64,000 bases of DNA from Paenibacillus sp. NAIST15-1 (GTDB lineage Bacteria > Bacillota > Bacilli > Paenibacillales > Paenibacillaceae), in NCBI RefSeq assembly GCF_001894745.1, contig NZ_BBYF01000002.1, positions 434,001 through 498,000 of the forward strand, written 5' to 3'. Each line of letters opens with the position of its first letter. Within the stretch, counting starts at the first letter, position 1. Below the pieces are notes generated by a model. That model did not search any database, was not told the DNA's origin, and saw only the letters and a program-made list of their open reading frames with translations. The translations under genes and the position numbers were made by a program. Shown here piece after piece: positions 27,248-36,007 of the stretch.

Positions 27248-28018
27248 CTATCCTCTTTTCAGAAGGCGACTCACAATCGTAGCTACTTCAGCTCTAGTGA
27301 TAGGGGAGTTTGGCTCAAATCCATTGCCTCGACCACTCATAATACCTGCTTCAATAACTTCTTTAATCGCCGATTCAGCCCAATGACCTTTACAGTCATT
27401 TTTAGATTTGTCATTCATAAACTCAACCTCCATGACATTAATATCAACATTACCATTGATTCCCGAGACTCTACCTGTCTCTGTGAATTGAAAAACTGCC
27501 CACTTAGACCAAATAGAATTATTCATTGGAGTGTCAACACCACCATAGTGAGCCACCCAAAGAGGATACCTACCCAGAGCAGTACCACAATAAGTCTTTG
27601 CAAAGCTTGCTCCAGTATAGAGCATGACTTTATGTCCTGTGAGTTTTTGAACCTCTTCAAGCCACTCTACTGCCCACTTTGTTAAAGCCTCTTTTCCTAG
27701 GTTTGCAGCAGCACCCTCCAAATCTAGAACATGGGGAAGTTCAGCCTTAAATCCTTTAATAGAATCCACAAAGGATTGTGCTTCTGACTTTGCACTATTA
27801 CCCGTTTCAGGACGAGCATAATGGTAAAAGCCTTTTGGTAGATTCACTTTCTCTGCACCAGTTGCATTCAGGGTAAGATTGGGGTCTTTATAACCAACCC
27901 CTTCGGATGCTTTGATGAATACATACTTAACATCAGCGATAACTTTGTTCCAATCGATACTTCCATTGTGATGAGACACATCAATACCAATCAGATTTGC
28001 TTTGTTACGAGATTGCAA
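27248..28018 (-). CDS. GH25 lysozyme with C-terminal SLH domain (endolysin)
   Basis: N-acetylmuramidase of glycoside hydrolase family 25: GIDVSHHNGSIDW at the N-terminus, KASEGVGYKDP, GFYHYARP, LDLEG and WVAHYGG are family motifs with the catalytic Asp and Glu. The last 50 residues form one S-layer homology domain (CKGHWAESAIKEVIEAG ... ITRAEVATIVSRLL), which binds pyruvylated wall polymer in Bacillales hosts. TTG 28018 is chosen because AGGAGG lies seven bases before it. A longer frame from ATG 28054 would start inside the preceding terminator hairpin. Confidence 0.88.
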   Translation of the reverse strand: MQSRNKANLIGIDVSHHNGSIDWNKVIADVKYVFIKASEGVGYKDPNLTLNATGAEKVNLPKGFYHYARPETGNSAKSEAQSFVDSIKGFKAELPHVLDLEGAAANLGKEALTKWAVEWLEEVQKLTGHKVMLYTGASFAKTYCGTALGRYPLWVAHYGGVDTPMNNSIWSKWAVFQFTETGRVSGINGNVDINVMEVEFMNDKSKNDCKGHWAESAIKEVIEAGIMSGRGNGFEPNSPITRAEVATIVSRLLKRG

Positions 28019-28036
28019 ATGAATCCCTCCTATATA

Positions 28037-28066
28037 ATTAAAAGCCCCTGACATTAATCAGAGGCT
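28037..28066 (-). terminator. Intrinsic terminator between xkdX-like gene and lysin
   Basis: Minus strand AGCCTCTGA/TCAGGGGCT with a six-base loop followed by TTTTAATT. It may partly uncouple the lysis genes from the tail genes. Confidence 0.65.
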
Positions 28067-28111
28067 TAGTGCACACGGGACTATAAAATCATCATTTCAT
28101 CATTCTCTTCT

Positions 28112-28267
28112 TCAGGCAGTAGGATAATCATCCCCTGTTATTTCTTTAAATTGTACGACTGTAATAGAACCATACTCAACAAACTTGCCAACATACATAG
28201 AGCTATTTGGATCTTTTGAATAGCATTTTAGATCATAGTATCGCTTAATCATTTTAAACCAGTCCAA
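28112..28267 (-). CDS. XkdX family phage protein
   Basis: A 51-residue protein, DWFKMIKRYYDLKCYS at the start and VGKFVEYGSITVVQFKEITG in the second half, matching the XkdX family found after tail fibre genes of Bacillus and Paenibacillus phages. The start is TTG 28267 with AAGGAGTG six bases upstream, directly abutting the preceding gene's stop. The function of XkdX is unknown. Confidence 0.85.
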   Translation of the reverse strand: MDWFKMIKRYYDLKCYSKDPNSSMYVGKFVEYGSITVVQFKEITGDDYPTA

Positions 28268-28909
28268 TTAAAACACTCCTTTTTGAGATAATTTTAGTAA
28301 AAGTGTTGCATAATCTTGAGCAAGTTGCTGATTTGTAGAATCTAGTTGAGCATTTTGCAAAATTACTGATGCTAAATCAAAAGTATGTTGTTGATTAATC
28401 AATTCTAATTCAGCATTTTTTAAAAGCATGGATGCAGTATCATTAACTTGAGCCTGATTTCTTACTTCAAGATCAGCGACTTTTAAAAGTAGGGATGCAT
28501 TATCTTGTTGTATTAATTCAAGTTCAGAAGGCTGCGGTTTCGGTTTCAAAGCTTCAATTTCCTTATCAGTCAAACCGTTACGCCAGAAGCTTGAGCCATC
28601 CACAGACTGCGGCGATCTCGGTGTTGTTTCTTCGCTTTCCGGATCGTATGCTGCTTCGTAAACTTTTACGGAATTGCGATAGCCCTCGACATCGAATGTC
28701 GGCTCGTACAGTCCGTCAGGCAGCGTAATAGCCACCGTATACCCGACTAGCACTGTCTCCGACTCATCTGGCTCGACAACTGCCGCCCGTGGCGTTTCAT
28801 CGTTAGTCTGAACCGGCTCCATTCTATCAAAAACGCCCGTCACGGAGTCCGCAACGAGCGTTGGTTCGATGTATCTACCGTTTAGATCGGTTTTGATTGC
28901 TTCTTTCAT
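28268..28909 (-). CDS. Tail-associated protein with 21-residue coiled repeats
   Basis: A 213-residue protein of two parts. Residues 1 to about 125 are encoded by GC-rich DNA (34 of 60 bases G+C at 28681-28740). Residues 130-205 are three and a half copies of a 21-residue repeat (DNASLLLKVADLEVRNQ, DTASMLLKNAELELINQ, DLASVILQNAQLDSTNQ, DYATLLLKL), three heptads each, encoded by AT-rich DNA. Position between tail fibre and XkdX suggests a tail accessory or fibre-assembly protein, like XkdW/YomP-type products. The GC switch inside the gene points to recombination. Confidence 0.65.
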   Translation of the reverse strand: MKEAIKTDLNGRYIEPTLVADSVTGVFDRMEPVQTNDETPRAAVVEPDESETVLVGYTVAITLPDGLYEPTFDVEGYRNSVKVYEAAYDPESEETTPRSPQSVDGSSFWRNGLTDKEIEALKPKPQPSELELIQQDNASLLLKVADLEVRNQAQVNDTASMLLKNAELELINQQHTFDLASVILQNAQLDSTNQQLAQDYATLLLKLSQKGVF

Positions 28910-28921
28910 CGTGCGTCCTCC

Positions 28922-31900
28922 TTATTGTTCTGCTAAGAATGATATCCCGCCAAGTACAGTCTTTATCGCCGTAACATTGTTGTCAATAAACACCTCGCCG
29001 CTATCCCGAACAGTAACCGCTGCCGTTACCCAAGCGTTCCCACTGTATGCTGTCGTAGATATTTGCGTAACACGTTTAGGACGATAACCAGATGGAAGCA
29101 TGAACGCAATTTTATTGACGACTCCATCTTTAATGTTCCCAGTAAAGTGTATGATTCCGAAGCTGTCTTTGAAATAAGAAACAGTTATATCGTGCTTCCA
29201 ATCGTTAAGTAACGTAGGGGTAATCCATTGAGGTGAGTCCTTCTCTGCTTTCTGTGTCTCAACCACACTCAACCGTCGCTCTGCATCGCTTGCCCACGAT
29301 ACCATATCCGTTACTGTACCGCGCAGGTTCGTTGCTTTGCTGCCGATGATAGGAGCCGTAAGCGTAGGGTCTAGCGTTGTATATGTGACGTGATAGACTG
29401 CGGTCGTGTCGTAGTTTTGGAGCGGAATATCTGTATAAGCCCCATTACCTCCTCCATTTTTTACAGACCAATTTTCGTCATAGCTTGCGCCTTTATAAAC
29501 GCGCTGGATATTTTTTGCGACATGCTGCAATGGTACCGAGTTGGGATAGTTGGGAGAGCCCTTTGTGTTAATAGCTGCATATCCGATTGACGTATTAACC
29601 GTAGGATTCGCCTTCTCACGAATCACAACGCCGCTACCGACCTCGACCATGTTCCAGCCTTTCGAGAGCGTCAGGCCAGTTTCGTAATTCTTGATGGGCT
29701 CGACGGTTGGCTTCGCTTTGAGATATTGGAGACGGTAAGGCGTGAAACTCTCGTATGACGTTGTCGGCAGTATAGTCGTTCTAGACGGAGCGTTCGCATT
29801 ACCAACTTCTGATATTTTTATAAATGCTTTGACTTCTCCTGTCTTACCGTTATAAACTCCTTTTCCGTCCACTGAGCCGCCTGTGCCACCATCCCAGTTA
29901 AACATCTTCCAGCCCAAGAAATACGCCTTGATTTCGTCGACTGTCGGTGTGTAGCTGTCGCCCCAACCGCTGTCTGCGTTGGAGACGGACAAATAAAGAT
30001 TATTATATGCAGAATCGCCCATCTGCCAATAACCACCACCTGTCCACCCACTTACGCCATCTAAATCATTATTCAGTGGTATGCCTTTGTAATCAACTAT
30101 AATACCCTGAGGTACTGTCTTAATCGCGGGCGAAAGTCCACTAGCTGTTACGATTTTAAAGCCACTTTTTACAGTGCCATTTAAAGTCCAATTCAACGAT
30201 CCGTCTAACGCAACCTTTTTACACTTTTCGAACACATAGGGCAATCCGTCGTCACCAACGTGCAACACGTCCGCATTCGAACCATCTACCGGATTCGCTG
30301 CGAGTTGACATTCGGCTGCCCACATGGAACGTGATTGTGGCGCGAATGGCTGCGGTTTATCGCCGGGTACGAGCATCGGATTTCGGTATTTAGCTGTACC
30401 AATAACGGGAGATGTGCCCGTACTATCGAGAGTATTTAACACTACTTCAAACCAAGCAGTTGCATCCGTCGTTGTAACTGTTCCCTTTAGTTTCACGTTA
30501 TCTATGCGTGTTTTGTCTGGCTTGCATAGATATACATACGCAAGGGAGTTAGTGCCTTGAGAATCGACTGTAAAGGTATAAACGGACGATTTAGACACCG
30601 GAACATAATATCTCACGAATGATCCGCCAACTTTTTGAGCATCAATTGTAACAGCATACTGATCGTCAATCATACAACTATCGCCCGGTGCGATTCCCTG
30701 TTCCCATTCCATAAACGGCGGCAGTAGGTTACCGCTCGTCGCGATAGCATACGGATTCGTGACGTTTACGATTCCGATACCGTCTCGGATTTCCGTTTTC
30801 CCACTAATCGCTCCGAGTCGGAATGGAGCTGCTTCAGGTATATTAATAACCTGAATACCAGATTTTAATGTAATTTCCTGATGTACATCATTTAGTGCTA
30901 TGTTATTAAAATACTCTTTTGCGTCCGTTAATGCTTTATCAACTTCTGCTTTTCTAGCTATATGCTCATTATCTGTAGGAGGGGAGACTTTTGCACTTCC
31001 ATTAGAATCGCGAATAATAATCCGATTAGGTATATTATCTTCTGTTGCTCCATGAGCCACATTTTCAGCAACATGATTCTCTACATCTTCAATTTTTCCG
31101 TTAATATCTCTTTTTACAATTTGGTTTGTTCCATTTCCACTATTAAGTGTCAAGGTAGGGGTAGTTGATTCAAAATCAACTTTAATATCATCGTTTACTG
31201 ATTTGACTTCTGTAACAGAACCAGCACCCGTTCCGTCTAACCCTTTTTGAGCGCATAGATCCCAAACACTTTTATCAGTAGGGGAGATACCAATATTATC
31301 TTTTAATGCAATATAGCTGGAACCATTAAAAAACACAGTATCGTTTTCTTGATACTGTGTAGTAGATGAATAGTCTCGCTTCCAATTAATGCTGTCACCT
31401 TTTTTACCAACAAGTTTCCATTTAGTGTTATCAGATGGGTCGATTCCTTTTGATTCCTCAACATTCATGTAACTAGAACCATCAAAGCTAACTATATTGT
31501 TCGGCTTATAAGTTGTAATAGGTGAGTATTCATCAAGATGTCTAGTTTCATCGGCAATATTCTGAGCGTTATTTGCAGCTTGATTTGCAGAATTTCTTGC
31601 ATCATTTGCTTCAGATATTGCATGTGCAGTATCAGTTTGCCTCTTATCCTCCTGAGACTGTCTAATTATTTCATTGCTATTACGTTTTTCTTCTTCTAAT
31701 TTACGCTCGTTTTCATTTGTCTCACGAGCTTGCTCAGATTTTTTTCTAGCTTCTTCATTTACTTTTCTTTCATTTTCCAGAGAATTTCTTATATTTTCAT
31801 CTTTATCACGAATAAGTTCAGCTTGATTTCGTTTCTGTTCAGACTCTATTCTCTGTTTCTCATTCTCTTTTCTAACGTTTTCCTCAGTGAATCTTAGTGA

Positions 31901-32404
31901 CTCTTCATTTCTGATTGCAGTATTAGTATCAGTAGAAACTTTAGTGGCATCGTTAGCATTCTTAGTAGCGGTTTGTGCATCGCCAATAACTTGATTCAAT
32001 TTCTGAATATTATCAAGGGCTGTTTCACCAGTATCAATCAATTCTTTTAGAGTTCTAGTAACTTCACCATTGTTCTGATTCACCCATACTCGGTTAGAGC
32101 TGATATAGGCATTTCCACGACCTAAAAAACTTGCAGTTAAAGTTTTTCCTTCAGCGTTTTGGTGGAAGTAGACAATCCCATTGTTATAATCTACTCTGTA
32201 TTGATTTTCTGCTAAATCGGCAGAGTAGTTTTGTGGAACTTCAGAATAGCCATAAATTCTAACCTTATCTCTAAATACAGGAATTTCGGTTAATTGCATT
32301 CTTTGATTTATTATTTTCTGTTGTTGATTTATTGGCATATACGGATCATCAGGTGTGCCTCGTCGATATTTTCCAATAGGGGAGAGCTCATAATCTAGGC
32401 TCAT
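28922..32404 (-). CDS. Phage tail fibre / receptor-binding protein, mosaic
   Basis: An 1160-residue fibre. Residues 1-130 look like a baseplate-attachment domain. About 130-290 is a long Glu/Lys/Arg/Asn-rich coiled coil (ENERKLEEEKRNSNE type). About 290-385 holds two carbohydrate-binding-like units (YKPNNIVSFDGSSYMNVEES and YQENDTVFFNGSSYIALKDN). About 390-520 is a shaft. From about residue 525 to the end lies a beta-rich receptor-binding region ending in YFKDSFGIIHFTGNIKDG and FMLPSGYRP, a common fibre-tip motif. The last part is encoded by much GC-richer DNA (28,922 to about 30,830) than the N-terminal part. Confidence 0.8.
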   Translation of the reverse strand: MSLDYELSPIGKYRRGTPDDPYMPINQQQKIINQRMQLTEIPVFRDKVRIYGYSEVPQNYSADLAENQYRVDYNNGIVYFHQNAEGKTLTASFLGRGNAYISSNRVWVNQNNGEVTRTLKELIDTGETALDNIQKLNQVIGDAQTATKNANDATKVSTDTNTAIRNEESLRFTEENVRKENEKQRIESEQKRNQAELIRDKDENIRNSLENERKVNEEARKKSEQARETNENERKLEEEKRNSNEIIRQSQEDKRQTDTAHAISEANDARNSANQAANNAQNIADETRHLDEYSPITTYKPNNIVSFDGSSYMNVEESKGIDPSDNTKWKLVGKKGDSINWKRDYSSTTQYQENDTVFFNGSSYIALKDNIGISPTDKSVWDLCAQKGLDGTGAGSVTEVKSVNDDIKVDFESTTPTLTLNSGNGTNQIVKRDINGKIEDVENHVAENVAHGATEDNIPNRIIIRDSNGSAKVSPPTDNEHIARKAEVDKALTDAKEYFNNIALNDVHQEITLKSGIQVINIPEAAPFRLGAISGKTEIRDGIGIVNVTNPYAIATSGNLLPPFMEWEQGIAPGDSCMIDDQYAVTIDAQKVGGSFVRYYVPVSKSSVYTFTVDSQGTNSLAYVYLCKPDKTRIDNVKLKGTVTTTDATAWFEVVLNTLDSTGTSPVIGTAKYRNPMLVPGDKPQPFAPQSRSMWAAECQLAANPVDGSNADVLHVGDDGLPYVFEKCKKVALDGSLNWTLNGTVKSGFKIVTASGLSPAIKTVPQGIIVDYKGIPLNNDLDGVSGWTGGGYWQMGDSAYNNLYLSVSNADSGWGDSYTPTVDEIKAYFLGWKMFNWDGGTGGSVDGKGVYNGKTGEVKAFIKISEVGNANAPSRTTILPTTSYESFTPYRLQYLKAKPTVEPIKNYETGLTLSKGWNMVEVGSGVVIREKANPTVNTSIGYAAINTKGSPNYPNSVPLQHVAKNIQRVYKGASYDENWSVKNGGGNGAYTDIPLQNYDTTAVYHVTYTTLDPTLTAPIIGSKATNLRGTVTDMVSWASDAERRLSVVETQKAEKDSPQWITPTLLNDWKHDITVSYFKDSFGIIHFTGNIKDGVVNKIAFMLPSGYRPKRVTQISTTAYSGNAWVTAAVTVRDSGEVFIDNNVTAIKTVLGGISFLAEQ

Positions 32405-32463
32405 TCAAACATCCTCTCTCTATAGTTTTATGGGTAATGAAATATATGTTTCATCAGTTGTGT

Positions 32464-32506
32464 AATGTGTTGTAATACAATGTGTTACGTATTATCACAA
32501 TGTACT
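32464..32506. promoter_or_regulatory. Repeated motif upstream of the tail fibre gene, possible operator
   Basis: In the 180-base gap before the tail fibre gene AATGTGTT occurs at 32464-32471 and 32479-32486, a 15-base period, with a relative AATGTACT at 32499. The gap after the preceding terminator has room for a promoter on the minus strand. SP-beta carries dispersed repeats bound by its repressor, but I cannot equate this motif with them. Confidence 0.3.
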
Positions 32507-32533
32507 TCAATTAATTATGTTGAAACACATGTA

Positions 32534-32570
32534 AAAGATAAAAGTCCCCTGAACAAATAATTCAGGAGAC
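32534..32570 (-). terminator. Intrinsic terminator after the 32586 gene
   Basis: Minus strand GTCTCCTGAA/TTCAGGGGAC followed by TTTTATCTTTT. Confidence 0.75.
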
Positions 32571-32585
32571 CACATAAGGTTATTA

Positions 32586-33140
32586 TTAACTTTTCTTAGC
32601 GATTTCCGACTCAATATCAGCAATCTCTTTTTGAAGCTTTTCGATTCTTTGATTGTTGTCTTTGACAATTTTCTCATTTTCCTCAACAAAAGAAGTTGAA
32701 CCGTCTTTTTTAGCTTGCTCAACTCTTTTAATTAATTCGTCTCTCTCGTCTGTAATAAATTTGAGCTGAGTACTCTTTTCAGTTTTGAGTCTTTCTAAAT
32801 CTTTTTTACTTGTATTTGCATATGCTCCGGTATTATTATCGTTTGGTTGAGTTTCGTTAACTGTTTCATTCTCCTTAGTTGTCAGACTGATCACTCCATT
32901 ATTAACTGAATCTACATTAGCACCAAGTGCGTCAGAAATACTTCTTACTGGAAGGTGGGCTTTACCATCAACTGCAATTGCCTTATCTGAAATGGACTTC
33001 CCATTAATCTTAACTGTATATTCTTTGTCTACCTTCTTACCAAGCAAGGTTTGAATGTTATCAGCAAAGACACTCGCTGATACAGTTAATAAGGAACCTA
33101 CTACAGCCCCTACTACGACATACTTAGCTTTATTTAACAT
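32586..33140 (-). CDS. Secreted protein with copper-amine-oxidase-like domain and coiled coil
   Basis: A 184-residue protein with a signal peptide (MLNKAKYVVVGAVVGSLLTV ... FA), then a copper-amine-oxidase-like N-terminal domain (YTVKINGKSISD, LPVRSISDALGANV) and a long charged coiled coil to the end. ATG 33140 follows GAGGAGATG with good spacing; a longer frame from 33203 lacks it. Such proteins are typical host-type Paenibacillus exported proteins. Here it sits inside the tail module between spike and fibre genes, so it may be a lysogenic-conversion cargo gene or a tail chaperone-like factor. The function is unknown. Confidence 0.65.
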   Translation of the reverse strand: MLNKAKYVVVGAVVGSLLTVSASVFADNIQTLLGKKVDKEYTVKINGKSISDKAIAVDGKAHLPVRSISDALGANVDSVNNGVISLTTKENETVNETQPNDNNTGAYANTSKKDLERLKTEKSTQLKFITDERDELIKRVEQAKKDGSTSFVEENEKIVKDNNQRIEKLQKEIADIESEIAKKS

Positions 33141-33205
33141 GGAAACATCTCCTCTGGTATATTTGTATATGCCAATTATACCCTTTAGTGTTGTCGCCAT
33201 CAATT

Positions 33206-35992
33206 TTAATCTGAGCCAGTAGTGAAATACCCCCCATTCGGAGGCCAGTTTTGGTTATCCTTATTGCCGTGATTGTGTGTTCCGATATATAACGAGTGAC
33301 TATGCCCTCTGTAAGATCTAGCATTAACGGCATTCCACAATGAATCTAATTCGCTTCGTAAATTTCTTATATGTCCAATTGTAAGTTCTAAGCCTGTAAC
33401 ACTACCTCTAAAATCAACTGAACTGTAAAATGTTGCGGGGCCACGAAAAGTAGCTGCACCATTCATACCAATTGGAGTAGACGTATCATTAGAACCAATA
33501 GAAATATTACTTCCGTATAGAGTCAATTGGTTAGAACCTGAGTAGGAGTTTATTTCACCAACGTAACTTCCATACTGATTATAAAAGGTTAGAGAAGAAA
33601 CACCGGAATCGGAACCAGTGTTAATTACTATTCGATTTCTACCGCTGCCATCATATGTCCTCAAACCATTAGCATCTACTTCAATACGTCTACCATTTGC
33701 AGATGTTCTTAAAGTGGGACCTGTGATAATACCGCCATTTATTTCTGAACCATTGATTGTTGCTGCTGAAATTGTAGAGCTAGTTATGCTACCAACTTCA
33801 AAGTTAGCACTCTTAAGTGTACCGCCAGTAATAGTACCTTGAGCATTTATGTTGCCGCTAAATGTTCCACCTTGGGCATTGATTATTCCAGTGAAAGTAC
33901 CACTAGTAGCATTGATATTACCTGTGATACTCAAATTGCCATCGTTATCTGCAAAGAATCTGTCAACCCAGTTAGGAGAGGAGGCTGTACCTATATTAGC
34001 TTGAATTCTGAAACCTGTATTTGCAGACAATAAAACTCTACTTTTATTATCCGTTTTGGTCACAGATAAGTCTAAGTCTCTTATCTTAACTCCCTCACTA
34101 TTTACAAGGAAGTCGCCTTTTGAGGTAGTGATCGTCAGATTTGATCCTGCTAGTAGAACGCCCATGACGCGTTCTGCGACAATCTTGTCAGCAGTAATAG
34201 CTGTGCGCCATGTATTCCCAGAATCGGAAGTCATGGCGAGAACCCCGTGTTGCATGATTAATTGTTTATTTGGATTAGCTAAATCATGTACACGAATACC
34301 CCGACGATCTATAGTTACGCTATTCTCATTAGAGGCAATTATTTCACGCTTAGTGGCATCCCAAACTCCATTGATAATTTGCTGCACATCATTCACACTA
34401 GAGACTGACTCATCCCATTTATATTTGCTAGTATCCACCGATGTGGAAGTGGATATTGATTTATACAAATCACGAAGAAATCTCTGTTCATCGTTCAAAA
34501 TATCTCGAACATTTGAAATAGTAATACTAATACTCTTACCTTCATAGTCAAAGTCAATTGCTACTAATTTTGCTTCGATATTTATTCCCAGCTTTTCGTG
34601 ATAAACACGTACAATGTCACCAATTCTCAATCGATCTAATTTCAAAGCTTCGGGAAATATTTCATACAGGTTTACAACAGATAGGGACACCACTAACTTA
34701 GGTTCATTTATCTTATAAAAATGCTCAGTTGCAGCCTCAAGAAGATTCTGTGGAGTGGTTATATTCGTATTTACGAATTCTTTTTCGTAAATAAACTGAT
34801 TCCATTCTTTTATTTGACTAGAGCTAAAGTTACTCTCTATTTTAAGTAAGTTCTTGAGTTGCGTAATAGAATTATTAGTGGTAGAAATTTGATTATTTAT
34901 ATTATTAATCTCATTCTGCTTCGTACTTTTTTCTTGTAGTTTATTATTTTTTTGATTTATAGTATCCTGTACAGGTTCTCCAGCAGCATTTTTTACGCTT
35001 AACGTATCTTCAATGATAGCTAACTGATCATTAATTTTTTGTAATTCATTTTGTCGAAGTGTTAATGAATCTTGTTGTTGTTTTAACGTGTCCAACAGTG
35101 ACTTAAATTGTGAGTCTTTACTTTTAACAAGTTCCCTGTAATCAAGCAAGGCGTGACACAAACCATTGCTCATATATCGACTTTCACTCAATACTTTCTT
35201 ATTAACGTCACGCTGGAAAGGGTACATGAAATAAGAATAGTCTTCGATGTAATTAGAGCCAGTCGCATTTACACTTTGAATAGACACATCATCAGCCCCA
35301 AAGACTCTTAAACGAGTACAAAACTCATCTAAATTTGTCTCCTGACTTACAGTCTCCATCAGCTTTCCATAGCTAATGTTATGACCTTTATATTGACCGT
35401 AATTTTTCTCTTGATAGAAGTTTATTTTTCTATTTACAGTATCCCATTCAATTAGTGCATCAAAAGTAAGAGCCGCTTGTTGTACTCCATCTAGTACTGT
35501 TGTAGATGATAGATCCAATGTACGATATTTTGTATCAAACAGAGCGTCCACATAGCCGATATTCCATATAGTAGAGGAGAGTAACGACTGTAGGTGAGTA
35601 GAAAGGTTTTTCGATACCTCTTTATATGTTTTAACGATTTTAGATGAAGTTTCATATCCTAAACTCAGGCAATCCACTTGCTTATAGTCAGAGTTACTTT
35701 CCATTACATCTTTTATTTTATCAATAATGAAATACTCAGTATCATGACCATAGGTAAGCTTGATTAGATACTTGCTAAATAATCTCTTCAATTGAGGATT
35801 GTCAATCAATTTTCCTTTTTTCCATACTTTATAAGGCAGCAAAAAAGACAGCTCATTTAAGCTGCCTAAGTTAACTTTTCTACTTATTCGATATGAAGTG
35901 GAGAGATTGCCCACAACTTGCCTATCCAAGTCTGGTTTGCAAAGTTGAATATTCGGTCTAATATTAATTGGTTTTAAATCTGGTCTTATCAA
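33206..35992 (-). CDS. Phage tail spike with prophage endopeptidase-like N-terminal domain
   Basis: A 928-residue protein. Residues 1-390 resemble the tail endopeptidase/tail-associated lysin family that follows distal tail proteins (Bacillus YomG/XkdV region). A coiled coil rich in Gln/Asn lies at about 295-370. The C-terminal 350 residues are beta-structured with repeated TFTGIINAQGGTFSG, NINAQGTITGG and ATINGSEINGG units, typical of trimeric spikes. The extreme C-terminus has two HxH motifs (GHSHSLYIGTHNHGN), like metal-binding tips. It lies directly after the distal tail gene. Confidence 0.8.
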   Translation of the reverse strand: MIRPDLKPINIRPNIQLCKPDLDRQVVGNLSTSYRISRKVNLGSLNELSFLLPYKVWKKGKLIDNPQLKRLFSKYLIKLTYGHDTEYFIIDKIKDVMESNSDYKQVDCLSLGYETSSKIVKTYKEVSKNLSTHLQSLLSSTIWNIGYVDALFDTKYRTLDLSSTTVLDGVQQAALTFDALIEWDTVNRKINFYQEKNYGQYKGHNISYGKLMETVSQETNLDEFCTRLRVFGADDVSIQSVNATGSNYIEDYSYFMYPFQRDVNKKVLSESRYMSNGLCHALLDYRELVKSKDSQFKSLLDTLKQQQDSLTLRQNELQKINDQLAIIEDTLSVKNAAGEPVQDTINQKNNKLQEKSTKQNEINNINNQISTTNNSITQLKNLLKIESNFSSSQIKEWNQFIYEKEFVNTNITTPQNLLEAATEHFYKINEPKLVVSLSVVNLYEIFPEALKLDRLRIGDIVRVYHEKLGINIEAKLVAIDFDYEGKSISITISNVRDILNDEQRFLRDLYKSISTSTSVDTSKYKWDESVSSVNDVQQIINGVWDATKREIIASNENSVTIDRRGIRVHDLANPNKQLIMQHGVLAMTSDSGNTWRTAITADKIVAERVMGVLLAGSNLTITTSKGDFLVNSEGVKIRDLDLSVTKTDNKSRVLLSANTGFRIQANIGTASSPNWVDRFFADNDGNLSITGNINATSGTFTGIINAQGGTFSGNINAQGTITGGTLKSANFEVGSITSSTISAATINGSEINGGIITGPTLRTSANGRRIEVDANGLRTYDGSGRNRIVINTGSDSGVSSLTFYNQYGSYVGEINSYSGSNQLTLYGSNISIGSNDTSTPIGMNGAATFRGPATFYSSVDFRGSVTGLELTIGHIRNLRSELDSLWNAVNARSYRGHSHSLYIGTHNHGNKDNQNWPPNGGYFTTGSD

Positions 35993-36007
35993 TAAATAGT
36001 CTCCTCT

